Below are positions 32,871-39,843 of a stretch of 64,000 nt of DNA, one piece after another (the first letter of the stretch is position 1; every line of letters starts with the position of its first letter). The stretch is from Sandaracinaceae bacterium (GTDB taxonomy: Bacteria; Myxococcota_A; Polyangia; Polyangiales; Houyiibacteriaceae): the NCBI GenBank assembly GCA_020633055.1, contig JACKEJ010000004.1, positions 186,001 through 250,000 of the forward strand. The letters run 5' to 3'. Under the pieces are notes generated by a model that had not been told where the DNA came from, did not search any database, and saw only the letters and a program-made list of their open reading frames with translations. A program made the translations under genes and the position numbers.

Positions 32871-33977
32871 CTACCAGATGGAGACCTCGCGGCGTGGCGC
32901 GCCGGTATCCAGGAGGCCGCGGTTGTTCAGGTCCTGGAAGTGGTCCCCGAACGTGCTCGCCGAGGGCCGCGGGGCGTAGCCCAACAGCGCGCGCGCCTTC
33001 GCCGACGAGTACGCGTTGTTGGCGAACATGAGCTTCACGATGGCGTTCGAGAGCGGGAACGTCACGGTCTTCAGCGCGTGCTGGTGCAGCCAGTCCATCA
33101 CGTCGCCCACCGCGAGCATCGGGCGCCGCGAGAGCCCGTGCATACCCAGCGACACGCCCGCGCTCTCTCCGAGGTGCGCGACGAACTCCCGCTGCGTGAG
33201 CGGCTCGCTGAGCACCACGTGGTCGTGCACGTCGTTCATGTACGCCACCCAGTGCGCCTTCGCCGCGTCGCGCGCGTCCACGTACGAGATGCCCACACCG
33301 GTCGGGTAGACGTAGCGACGGAAGCGCAGGCTCATGCGGATGATGTTCAGCGTCAGCGCGTCCTCGCGGCTGTAGGGCCCCCACGGCGTGACCAGGTAGC
33401 TCACCATCACACGCGCGCCCTCGGCCTGCGCCGCGAGCAGCTCGCGCGTCACCTGCTTCTTGGCCAGCAGGTAGGGCACCTTGGCGTACACGTCTTCCTC
33501 CTGTGCGGGGTCCGAGACGGTGTCCTCCGTGATGCTCCCGCTACGCGGCGCGGCCAGGCCCGCCTGCGAGTGCGCCTTCTGCAGCGAGCAGCCCAGCTCG
33601 CGCGCCACGGCGAGCACGTTGAGCGGCCCGTCCAGGTTCGTGCCTACGATGGCTCCCGTTGGGTCCGTGTACGAGAGGTCGATGAAGGTGCTCGAGTCGA
33701 AGACGATGGAGTCTGCCGTGAACCCCTCGCACGCGCGACGCAGGCTCTCACGGTCGCGGATGTCGCCGGGGGCGCGCTTCACGGAGGCGGGGATCCCGTC
33801 TGCCGACCTGGGCGAGCGTGCGAGCACACGGAACTCCACGTCGCTGCCGTACATGGCGAGCCCCTGCTCCAGGAAGACGCGTCCGACGTGCCCGGTGCCA
33901 CCGATGACGAGCACCTTGTCGGGTGTGCGCGTGGGCGTGAGCGGGACCTCGGGCGGAGTGAACTGAGCGAGCGTCAT
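32871..33977 (-). CDS. NAD(P)-dependent epimerase/dehydratase-like SDR protein
   Basis: 368 residues from ATG 33977 (MTLAQFTPPE); the extra five codons upstream are less likely. An N-terminal NAD-binding motif VLVIGGTGHVGRVFLEQ is followed by VEFRVLARSPRSADG, APGDIRDRESL and a YLLAK catalytic-type Tyr-Lys pair at about residue 180. Extended SDRs of this kind (NAD-dependent epimerase, 3-beta-hydroxysteroid-dehydrogenase-like) oxidise or epimerise sugars or sterol-like alcohols. The C-terminal domain has VTFPLSNAIVKLMFANNAYSSAKARALLGYAPR, the usual late AR.LLG(Y/W).P segment. Substrate unknown. Confidence 0.85.
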   Translation of the reverse strand: MTLAQFTPPEVPLTPTRTPDKVLVIGGTGHVGRVFLEQGLAMYGSDVEFRVLARSPRSADGIPASVKRAPGDIRDRESLRRACEGFTADSIVFDSSTFIDLSYTDPTGAIVGTNLDGPLNVLAVARELGCSLQKAHSQAGLAAPRSGSITEDTVSDPAQEEDVYAKVPYLLAKKQVTRELLAAQAEGARVMVSYLVTPWGPYSREDALTLNIIRMSLRFRRYVYPTGVGISYVDARDAAKAHWVAYMNDVHDHVVLSEPLTQREFVAHLGESAGVSLGMHGLSRRPMLAVGDVMDWLHQHALKTVTFPLSNAIVKLMFANNAYSSAKARALLGYAPRPSASTFGDHFQDLNNRGLLDTGAPRREVSIW

Positions 33978-34122
33978 GCGGCAGTCTCGCACGTGCAGCG
34001 CGCCTGCGCCGTCCGCGCGCGCTGCGCGCTCGACGCCTCACGACCACTGCCGGCAGCGCGGCGCAGGCCGTAGACATGGCCGTGGACATGGCGCTCCCAG
34101 ACCGCGGACTCGGGCGCCTTGG

Positions 34123-34704
34123 TCAGTCCACGCTCGAGAGCAGCCACTCGCGCATCGCGGGACGCACGCTGCTGGTGAAGCGCTTCGAGAGCCGCAGCTC
34201 GACGTACTGCTGCAGCAGCGCGTCCAGCATGGCCTCGAGCTCGCCCAGCAGGTAGAGCCGCTCCTCGAGGGCGGCCTCCTCTTCCTTCTTCAGCTCGGCG
34301 GGCAGGCGCACCCCGCTCATGGAGAGCGTGTCGCCGTCCAGCGAGCAGGCCCACTCGCGCTCGCCACGGATGATCTCCAGCTTGAGCTTGGCGGGCAGCT
34401 TGCCCTCGCGCAGCGCCGCGCGCGCCTCGTTGCTCTCGCTGGGCTCGGTGCCGGTGATGCTGACGCGCTCCACCACGTCGAAGCGCGACTCGAGCACGAG
34501 CGGGCTCGTGACGTACAGCGCGAAGGGGTCCACCCCGGGCGGCGTGAACAGCTCCTGCGGGGGCCGCACCAAGGGCACCGTCGCGTCCTCGCGCAGCGCC
34601 TCCACGTCCTCGGCGCCCATGCGCTCGCTCTCGTACCAGAGGTACAGCAGCCACTCGCGCCCCAGGAAGCGCACGCCCTCGATCTGATCGACCAGGTCCA
34701 CCAT
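34123..34704 (-). CDS. RdgC-like operon, second protein (193 residues)
   Basis: 193 residues, starting three bases after the stop of the preceding gene. The opening VRFLGREWLLYLWYESERMG resembles the segment found in RdgC-type recombination-associated proteins of delta-proteobacteria (FLGREFLxWLW). The rest has a strand-rich middle (VTSPLVLESRFDVVERVSITG; WACSLDGDTLSMSGVRLP) and a C-terminal helical, Glu/Leu-rich part (LKKEEEAALEERLYLLGELEAMLDALLQQYVELRLSKRF) that may form a coiled coil. In E. coli the single RdgC protein is a ring that binds duplex DNA and limits RecA. The identification is tentative. Confidence 0.5.
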   Translation of the reverse strand: MVDLVDQIEGVRFLGREWLLYLWYESERMGAEDVEALREDATVPLVRPPQELFTPPGVDPFALYVTSPLVLESRFDVVERVSITGTEPSESNEARAALREGKLPAKLKLEIIRGEREWACSLDGDTLSMSGVRLPAELKKEEEAALEERLYLLGELEAMLDALLQQYVELRLSKRFTSSVRPAMREWLLSSVD

Positions 34705-34707
34705 GGA

Positions 34708-35391
34708 TCAGCCCTCCGCCTTCTTCTTGCCGCGCGCGATGGGCATGACATCCGCCGACGCGTCGGACGGGTCGTCGCTGTGCAAGCGCGCCGGCAGCAA
34801 CGCCGCGAGCTTGCCGAGGCGCGTGTCGTCGAAGCCCATGCGCTGCATGCCCAGCAGCACCCCGTGCTCGTCGAGCTCCAGCTTGAACGTCTTCTCGAAG
34901 TGCACCAGCGCGTGGGCGAGGACCGGCTTGCTGGTGCTGCCCACCCGCACGAGCCCAGTGCCCAGCTCCCACGACAGCTCCACGTGCCGCATGCTGGGGA
35001 TGGTCTGCTTGCGCAGGTGGCGCATGACGAAGACCTTGAGGTCCTCCTTCTGCGACCGACTCAAGCGCGAGGTGCCCTGCTTGTCCATGAACTCGCGCTC
35101 GGCGATGGCGTACTGGGCCTTGAACAGGTTGCGGGGCACGCGCCAGCGATCGATGCGCAGCCCGATGTGCACGTGGTCGGCGAAGAGGAAGTCCTCACGA
35201 CTCACGTCGATGACGAACGGGTCGCGGATGGAGCACCAGCCGACGCGCTCGTCCTCTTCTTCCTCCGGGGCGAGCGGCCGGAAGGACTCGTGCGCCACAG
35301 CCTTCTCGAAGCGCGACCGGAAGTTGCCGCTGGGCGCGTCACCGCGCACGTAGAACCTGGTGTATGAAGCGCTGCCGCCGAGGAGACCCAT
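34708..35391 (-). CDS. RdgC-like operon, first protein (227 residues)
   Basis: 227 residues from ATG 35391; the open frame reaches 35550 but that would overlap the divergent PLP gene. MGLLGGSASYTRFYVRG, then SFRPLAPEEEEDERVGWCSI and LRIDRWRVPRNLFKAQYAIAEREF, then a basic helix (SRSQKEDLKVFVMRHLRKQTIPSMRHVEL), is the pattern of RdgC-like proteins of delta-proteobacteria. The C-terminus is Lys-rich (ARGKKKAEG). With the next gene it looks like a two-piece version of the roughly 300-residue E. coli protein. Function in recombination control is inferred from family resemblance only. Confidence 0.5.
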   Translation of the reverse strand: MGLLGGSASYTRFYVRGDAPSGNFRSRFEKAVAHESFRPLAPEEEEDERVGWCSIRDPFVIDVSREDFLFADHVHIGLRIDRWRVPRNLFKAQYAIAEREFMDKQGTSRLSRSQKEDLKVFVMRHLRKQTIPSMRHVELSWELGTGLVRVGSTSKPVLAHALVHFEKTFKLELDEHGVLLGMQRMGFDDTRLGKLAALLPARLHSDDPSDASADVMPIARGKKKAEG

Positions 35392-35452
35392 GGGGGCCGC
35401 AGCTTGAACCACGGCGCTCCCTCGTGCCCATGATTTCTGGCGGATGTGTGCG

Positions 35453-35461
35453 TGATAGCCT
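35453..35461 (+). promoter_or_regulatory. Extended -10 TGATAGCCT nine bases before ATG 35471
   Basis: TGATAGCCT, nine bases, ATG. The identical nonamer precedes the gene at 38111. Confidence 0.55.
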
Positions 35462-35470
35462 ACGCGCCTG

Positions 35471-36610
35471 ATGAGCGAGCGCGCGCTGCACACCCACTTC
35501 CCGGCGCTGACGCGGGCGGTGCCCATGGCGTCGCTCGGTCGGTTCCCCACACCCGTTCAGGCGCTCGCCCCCCTGCGCGCGCGCTTCGGCCCCGCGACCC
35601 CGGAGCTGTGGGTCAAGCGCGACGACCAGAGCGCGGAGGCCTACGGTGGAAACAAGGTGCGCACGCTCGAGGTCCTGTTCGCGGACGCGCTCGCGCAGGG
35701 GGCCACCCGCGTCGTCTCCACCGGAGCGTTCGGCAGCAATCACGCCGCTGCGACGGTGCTGCACGCGCGACGCGTGGGCCTCGAACCCGGTGCGCTGTTG
35801 TTCCCGCAGCCCCCGTCCGCGGCGGCACGCGAGAACCTCGAGGTCACGCTCACGCACGGCGCGTTCGTCGAGGAGCTCTCGCACTGGTCGTCCCTGCCGT
35901 ACGGCCTCGCGCGCACGGCGCTGCGCGATCGGCGGGAGGGGCGTCGTTCATACGTCATGGTCCCCGGCGGGGCCACGCCCCTCGGCGCGCTGGGCTACGT
36001 CTCCGCGGCGTTCGAGCTGGCCGAGCAGGTGGCGCGCGGCGAGCTCCCCGCGCCAAGGCGCGTGGTGGTGGCGGTGGGCAGCACCTGCACCACGGCCGGG
36101 CTGTTGCTGGGCTTCACGCTCGCGGCGCGCATGGGCTTGGGGTTCCACACTCCGCCGCTCGTCCACGCCGTCCGTGTGACGCCGTGGCCCGTGACCAGCC
36201 ACGCGCGCATCGTGCAGCTGGCGCTGCGCACGGCGGACCTACTGACGACGCACGGCGCGCTCGGCCACGGTGGCGCGGGCGCGGCGCCGGAGCGTGCGCA
36301 GCTGGACGCGCTGCTGCGCGTGGATGGGCGCTACCTGGGCCTCGGCTATGGTCGCGTGACGGCCGGCGGCCTGGACGCCATCGCCCGCTTCACACTCGCT
36401 GGGGGGCCGCCGCTGGACACGGGCTACAGCGGAAAGAGCGGCGCCGGCTTCTTGGACCTGGCGCGCGAGGCCACCGAGGGGCCGCTGTTGTTCTGGGCCA
36501 CGAAGTCGAGCGCCCCCCTTCCGCCCGCCTTCGCGCCGGGCCCCAGCGGACACGGCCGCGGTCGCGAGGTGCTGCGGAGTCTGCCGCGCATGCGCGCGTT
36601 CCTGGCGTGA
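35471..36610 (+). CDS. PLP-dependent fold-type II enzyme (D-cysteine desulfhydrase/ACC deaminase-like)
   Basis: 379 residues. SLGRFPTPVQALAPL and ELWVKRDDQSAEAYGGNKVRTLEVLFADAL are typical of the ACC deaminase/D-cysteine desulfhydrase group; the Lys of GGNK (about residue 62) forms the PLP Schiff base. VVSTGAFGSNHAAATVLHARRVGL follows, with the Ser-Asn-His of the substrate pocket. PGGATPLGALGYVSAAFELAEQ and VVVAVGSTCTTAGLLLGF bind the phosphate. Such enzymes release ammonia from D-cysteine, 1-aminocyclopropane-1-carboxylate or related amino acids. The exact substrate is not decidable. Cytoplasmic, single gene, starting next to an extended -10. Confidence 0.86.
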   Translation: MSERALHTHFPALTRAVPMASLGRFPTPVQALAPLRARFGPATPELWVKRDDQSAEAYGGNKVRTLEVLFADALAQGATRVVSTGAFGSNHAAATVLHARRVGLEPGALLFPQPPSAAARENLEVTLTHGAFVEELSHWSSLPYGLARTALRDRREGRRSYVMVPGGATPLGALGYVSAAFELAEQVARGELPAPRRVVVAVGSTCTTAGLLLGFTLAARMGLGFHTPPLVHAVRVTPWPVTSHARIVQLALRTADLLTTHGALGHGGAGAAPERAQLDALLRVDGRYLGLGYGRVTAGGLDAIARFTLAGGPPLDTGYSGKSGAGFLDLAREATEGPLLFWATKSSAPLPPAFAPGPSGHGRGREVLRSLPRMRAFLA

Positions 36611-36665
36611 CGGGCAGAAGCGCCCCGCCCGTTGTCGCGTCCGCGACGTTGACGTATCAACGGGC

Positions 36666-37064
36666 ATGGAACTTCGTGTCGGGACACACCTCACCGAGCC
36701 GCTCGCGCTCCTGCAGTTCGCGGTGTATGCGGACGTGCTCGAGGGCGTCCCGGACCGCGCGATCAACGACGGGATCATCGCAGACGCGCTCGCGCTGGCG
36801 AAGCGCACCCACGGGCTCGACCCGGTGCTGATCACGCCTCGTGAGCGGCCGCTGGGGAGCCGCCCATCGCGCGTCTCCCTTCCGTCGATCTGCTGCGTGG
36901 GACGCTTCCGTAGCCCGCAGCCGGCGCGGGACCCGAGCGCAGAGCGCTCCGAAGTGTGCCTGGTGTGGTTCCAGGATCAGTTCGCGTTTCCCATCAACGC
37001 CGAGGTCGCCGCCGAGATCGCCACCTTGGTGTGGAGCGAGATAGCCACCGACGACTTCATGTGA
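36666..37064 (+). CDS. Hypothetical protein, 132 residues
   Basis: No recognised family. It starts at ATG 36666, preceded by GTTGACGTATCAAC, a short palindrome that also contains a possible -10 (TATCAA), with TTGTCG 17 bases upstream of it. The protein has an N-terminal LTEPLALLQFAVYADVLEGVPDRAINDGIIADALALAKR helical region, a central basic linker with two adjacent Cys (SICCVGRFR) and a C-terminal VCLVWFQDQFAFPINAEVAAEIATLVW segment. The WFQDQFAFPI motif looks conserved in style. It appears soluble and cytoplasmic. Confidence 0.6.
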   Translation: MELRVGTHLTEPLALLQFAVYADVLEGVPDRAINDGIIADALALAKRTHGLDPVLITPRERPLGSRPSRVSLPSICCVGRFRSPQPARDPSAERSEVCLVWFQDQFAFPINAEVAAEIATLVWSEIATDDFM

Positions 37065-37112
37065 GCCCACGCCGGGTCGGCCGCCGCCAGGCGGCGTCGG
37101 CTTGCGCACCGC

Positions 37113-37132
37113 AGTAGAACACGTTCTACTTT
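37113..37132 (+). promoter_or_regulatory. Palindromic operator AGTAGAACACGTTCTACT overlapping a TACTTT -10
   Basis: Perfect arms AGTAGAAC (37113-37120) and GTTCTACT (37123-37130) around AC. The core TAGAACACGTTCTA matches the TNNAACNNGTTNNA consensus reported for KstR, a TetR-family repressor of sterol catabolism in actinobacteria. TACTTT (37127-37132) overlaps its right arm and precedes ATG 37137 by four bases, so a bound repressor would block the promoter. Confidence 0.65.
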
Positions 37133-37136
37133 CGAC

Positions 37137-38072
37137 ATGAGCGCCAGCCGCGAAGCCCTCGACAACCTCGTAGTGGACGTCCGCAGCCGGCACCTCGGCC
37201 AGCATCCAGATGGCGCCGTCGCGCTCGAGGGACACATGCGCTTCGGCAAGGCGCTCGAGGGCCCGCCGGGGCGCCTGCACGGGGGCTATCACGCCCACGT
37301 CCGGACCCTGCCGCTGCTGGCGCGCTGCGACGAGCACGACAGCGCCGCGACGTACCCCTGCGCGCTGGACGTGCACATCCAGAAGCCGCTGCCGCTCGAG
37401 CAGGACGTGGCCTTCGACGCCGAGTACACACGCGGCGAGTGGGGCTGGGAGCTGGCCACTCGCTTCGAACACAGCGACCGGCTGCGCGCCACGTTGCGGT
37501 CGCTGCCCGCCGGGCCGCTGCTGAACGCCGACGAGCTGGAGCGCTATCGGCAGCAGTACGAGGCCTCACAGCCGGCCCAGGGCCGCTTCAAGATGTTCGG
37601 CGTGACCGTCCAGCTGGGCGCCGAGGTGGTGTTCGTGACGGGCCGTGACCCGTTGCACACCGAGCCCGACAGCCAGCTGGCGGATCTGTGCGACGCGCGC
37701 GGCGCGTTCGGCCCGGCGCTCATCGCAGCGCAGCTGGACGCCGTGGGGGCCGTGGCGCAGGGCACGCGCATGCGGCACCCGCACTTCACCAAGCGCATCG
37801 AGCTGGCCTTCGCGAGCGGCAGCGTGCCCGCCAGCACGGGCTTCGTGTTCTTGGCGGACCGCACGCGCATCGAGGAGGACACCGCCTCCACCACGGCCCC
37901 CGTCGAGATCAAGGGCCAGCTGTGGGGGACTGTGCGCGTGCCCGTCGCGCTGGTCGACGCGACCTTCGAGCGCGCGCTCGCCGTGGGGCACGTCACCGTG
38001 CACCCCGTGGACCCGGAGAAGTTCGCGGGGCTCACGGAGATGCGCAAGCTGCGTGACGACAGCGCGGCGTGA
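37137..38072 (+). CDS. Hotdog-fold acyl-CoA thioesterase-like protein
   Basis: 311 residues. The N-terminal half contains VALEGHMRFGKALEGPPGRLHGGYHAHVRTLPLLARC, the Gly-Pro-Pro-Gly-x-x-His-Gly-Gly turn of PaaI/hotdog thioesterases, with TYPCALDVHIQKPLPLEQDVAFDAEY as the following strands. The C-terminal half has LWGTVRVPVALVDATFERALAVGHVTVHPVDPE and may be a second, degenerate hotdog, giving the double-hotdog size typical of about 300 residues. Such enzymes hydrolyse acyl-CoA or acyl-ACP. The operator of KstR type directly upstream supports a lipid or sterol context, although the regulator is not in this window. Confidence 0.62.
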   Translation: MSASREALDNLVVDVRSRHLGQHPDGAVALEGHMRFGKALEGPPGRLHGGYHAHVRTLPLLARCDEHDSAATYPCALDVHIQKPLPLEQDVAFDAEYTRGEWGWELATRFEHSDRLRATLRSLPAGPLLNADELERYRQQYEASQPAQGRFKMFGVTVQLGAEVVFVTGRDPLHTEPDSQLADLCDARGAFGPALIAAQLDAVGAVAQGTRMRHPHFTKRIELAFASGSVPASTGFVFLADRTRIEEDTASTTAPVEIKGQLWGTVRVPVALVDATFERALAVGHVTVHPVDPEKFAGLTEMRKLRDDSAA

Positions 38073-38095
38073 CGGACGCCGCACCGGGCCACGGG

Positions 38096-38104
38096 TGATA
38101 GCCT
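38096..38104 (+). promoter_or_regulatory. Extended -10 TGATAGCCT six bases before GTG 38111
   Basis: Same nonamer as at 35453-35461. The gap CGGGGT leaves no standard ribosome site position. Confidence 0.55.
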
Positions 38105-38110
38105 CGGGGT

Positions 38111-39046
38111 GTGACGAGCTTCGACGGAGACGGTGCGGGTCCCGAACCCGGTGGTGGCGTTCCTTCGGGGGCTGGGCCCGCGGCCGCGCCGCCCCCCGGC
38201 GGGAGCACAGGTGGGCCCTTCGCCCTGAGCCCCAGCGACAGCGCCCCGGTGCGGACCATCGCGGACTTCAACGCCGCCATGGACGTGTTCAAGACCCTGC
38301 TGGGACAGCTGGTCCCGAGCGGGCTCCTGGGGGCGTTCGGGGTCCTGGCGGCGGCCTCGCTCGCGGCGAACAGCCCGCTGTGGGTGGCGCAGTACCTGGA
38401 CCACCGAGTGCGTGCCCAGGTCTTCGCAGGAGACTTCGACGCGTTCGCGGGGACGGGACTGCTCTCGACCGCGCTGAAGGTGTTCGCGGCGCTGCTGTCG
38501 GTGCTGGTGTTCGCCGCGCGGCTCGGTCTGGCGCGCCCGATGCGCGCGCTCGTGCTCGGCGGCGACGCCCCAACGCGCGGCGTAGGCGACATCCTGCGCG
38601 TCTCGCTCGAGCGCTTCGCTCCCAACCTCGGCATGGTGCTGGCGTACGCCGTGGCCGTGTCGGTGGGGTTCGGCGCGTGCATCCTGCCAGGCTTCGCCGC
38701 GGCGATCATGCTCTACCCGGCGCTCTACCTCGTCGCCACGGGGCGGGAGTTCGGTGACGCCTTCAGCATGGGCGTGGACTGGATGTCACGACACACCGGG
38801 GCGCTGCTGGGCACGCTCGGCGTCCTCGTCGCCATCGGCGTGGTGCTGTTCTGTTGCAGCTGCGGAACGCTGGACATGTTCGGGTCGGCGCGCGACGTCG
38901 GGACCTCGCTGCTCCTGCTGCCGCTCGTGACGGTGGCCAACGAAGCCATCTCGGCGGTGACGCTGACCTTCCTGGCGAGTGGCTGCATCGCCGCGGACCA
39001 GGCAGAGTCGACCGTGGCGCCACGCGGCCCGACCGGACCGTTCTGA
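38111..39046 (+). CDS. Polytopic membrane protein of unknown function
   Basis: 311 residues from GTG 38111. The first 45 residues are a Gly/Pro/Ala-rich cytoplasmic head. About six hydrophobic helices follow: LGAFGVLAAASLAANS, VFAALLSVLVFAARLGL, MVLAYAVAVSVGFGACIL, GFAAAIMLYPALYLVATG, LGTLGVLVAIGVVLFCCSC and LLLLPLVTVANEAISAVTLTFLASG. The arrangement with an amphipathic RGVGDILRVSLERFAPNLG segment between helices resembles the glycerophosphodiesterase-type membrane domain/DUF975 proteins abundant in myxobacteria. Function unknown. It is followed 59 bases later by a PDZ protein with its own -10 hexamer. Confidence 0.7.
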   Translation: MTSFDGDGAGPEPGGGVPSGAGPAAAPPPGGSTGGPFALSPSDSAPVRTIADFNAAMDVFKTLLGQLVPSGLLGAFGVLAAASLAANSPLWVAQYLDHRVRAQVFAGDFDAFAGTGLLSTALKVFAALLSVLVFAARLGLARPMRALVLGGDAPTRGVGDILRVSLERFAPNLGMVLAYAVAVSVGFGACILPGFAAAIMLYPALYLVATGREFGDAFSMGVDWMSRHTGALLGTLGVLVAIGVVLFCCSCGTLDMFGSARDVGTSLLLLPLVTVANEAISAVTLTFLASGCIAADQAESTVAPRGPTGPF

Positions 39047-39091
39047 CGCCATACGACGGCCCCGCATCGTGCCAGCGAGTGGCGCGCGGTG

Positions 39092-39097
39092 TACGCT
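39092..39097 (+). promoter_or_regulatory. TACGCT -10 hexamer eight bases before ATG 39106
   Basis: TACGCT, GACGCCGC, ATG. Leaderless arrangement. Confidence 0.5.
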
Positions 39098-39105
39098 GAC
39101 GCCGC

Positions 39106-39843
39106 ATGTCTCCGTCTCGCTCGCTGCTGCTCTGCGCTGCCCTGCTCCTCGCCCGTCCCACGCTCGCGGCGGCGGATGTCCCCAGCTCCGCGGCGCGCGA
39201 GGGAGCGACGCCCAGCCCGGCGCGAGCCACCGCGGGCAGCGAGGCGCGCCCACGCGACACGGGCGCGGGGACGACCGACCCGCAGGGGACGCCATCCACC
39301 GAGGACGCGAGCACGCCCCCCACGGTGACCGAGCGCATCTTGAGTGGCATCCGCCGCGTCGGGCCCCTCGTCGTGACCATCACGCGTGAGGCGCGCGACC
39401 TGGCGCTGGGGAACATCAACGTGTTCGCGCGCGCGGCACGCGTCGCGCCAGCCAACCTGGGTGACGGCATGCTCGGCTATCGCCTCACCGGCATCCGGCA
39501 GCACTCCGTGGTGGCCGCCCTCGGGCTGCGCAACGGGGACGTGCTGCGCAGCATCAACGGCCGGCCGACCACCACGCCCGGCGAGGTGCTGGCCGCCTAT
39601 GGAGGGCTGCGGGGCGCGGGCGCGTGGTCCGTCGTGGTCCACCGCCGGGGCGCAGACGTGACGCTCGTGGTGCGCGTGGTAGACCCTGCGGCCGAGGCCC
39701 CCCCGGGGACGTCGAGCACGGCACGGAGCGCGACGACGCCCGCAGCGGGGACGTCGTCCGCCGGTGCCCGAGACGGCGCCGAGACGAGCCCCCCGTCCGT
39801 CAGCCGACGTTCAACGCGGGGCCCGTCTCGCGCGCGCGAGTAG
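39106..39843 (+). CDS. Exported PDZ-domain protein, GspC-C-terminal-like
   Basis: 245 residues. Signal peptide LLLCAALLLARPTLAAA, then a Ser/Thr/Pro/Ala-rich spacer to about residue 75. The PDZ-like core (about 110-200) reads DGMLGYRLTGIRQHSVVAALGLRNGDVLRSINGRPTTTPGEVLAAYGGLRGAGAWSVVVHRRG, the pattern of type II secretion GspC and related PDZ domains: Gly-Tyr-Arg-Leu for the carboxylate loop and LRNGDVLRSING for the second half. The C-terminus is a low-complexity Ala/Ser/Thr tail. No other type II secretion genes are near. The 3' end overlaps the convergent monooxygenase gene by 44 bases. Confidence 0.78.
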   Translation: MSPSRSLLLCAALLLARPTLAAADVPSSAAREGATPSPARATAGSEARPRDTGAGTTDPQGTPSTEDASTPPTVTERILSGIRRVGPLVVTITREARDLALGNINVFARAARVAPANLGDGMLGYRLTGIRQHSVVAALGLRNGDVLRSINGRPTTTPGEVLAAYGGLRGAGAWSVVVHRRGADVTLVVRVVDPAAEAPPGTSSTARSATTPAAGTSSAGARDGAETSPPSVSRRSTRGPSRARE

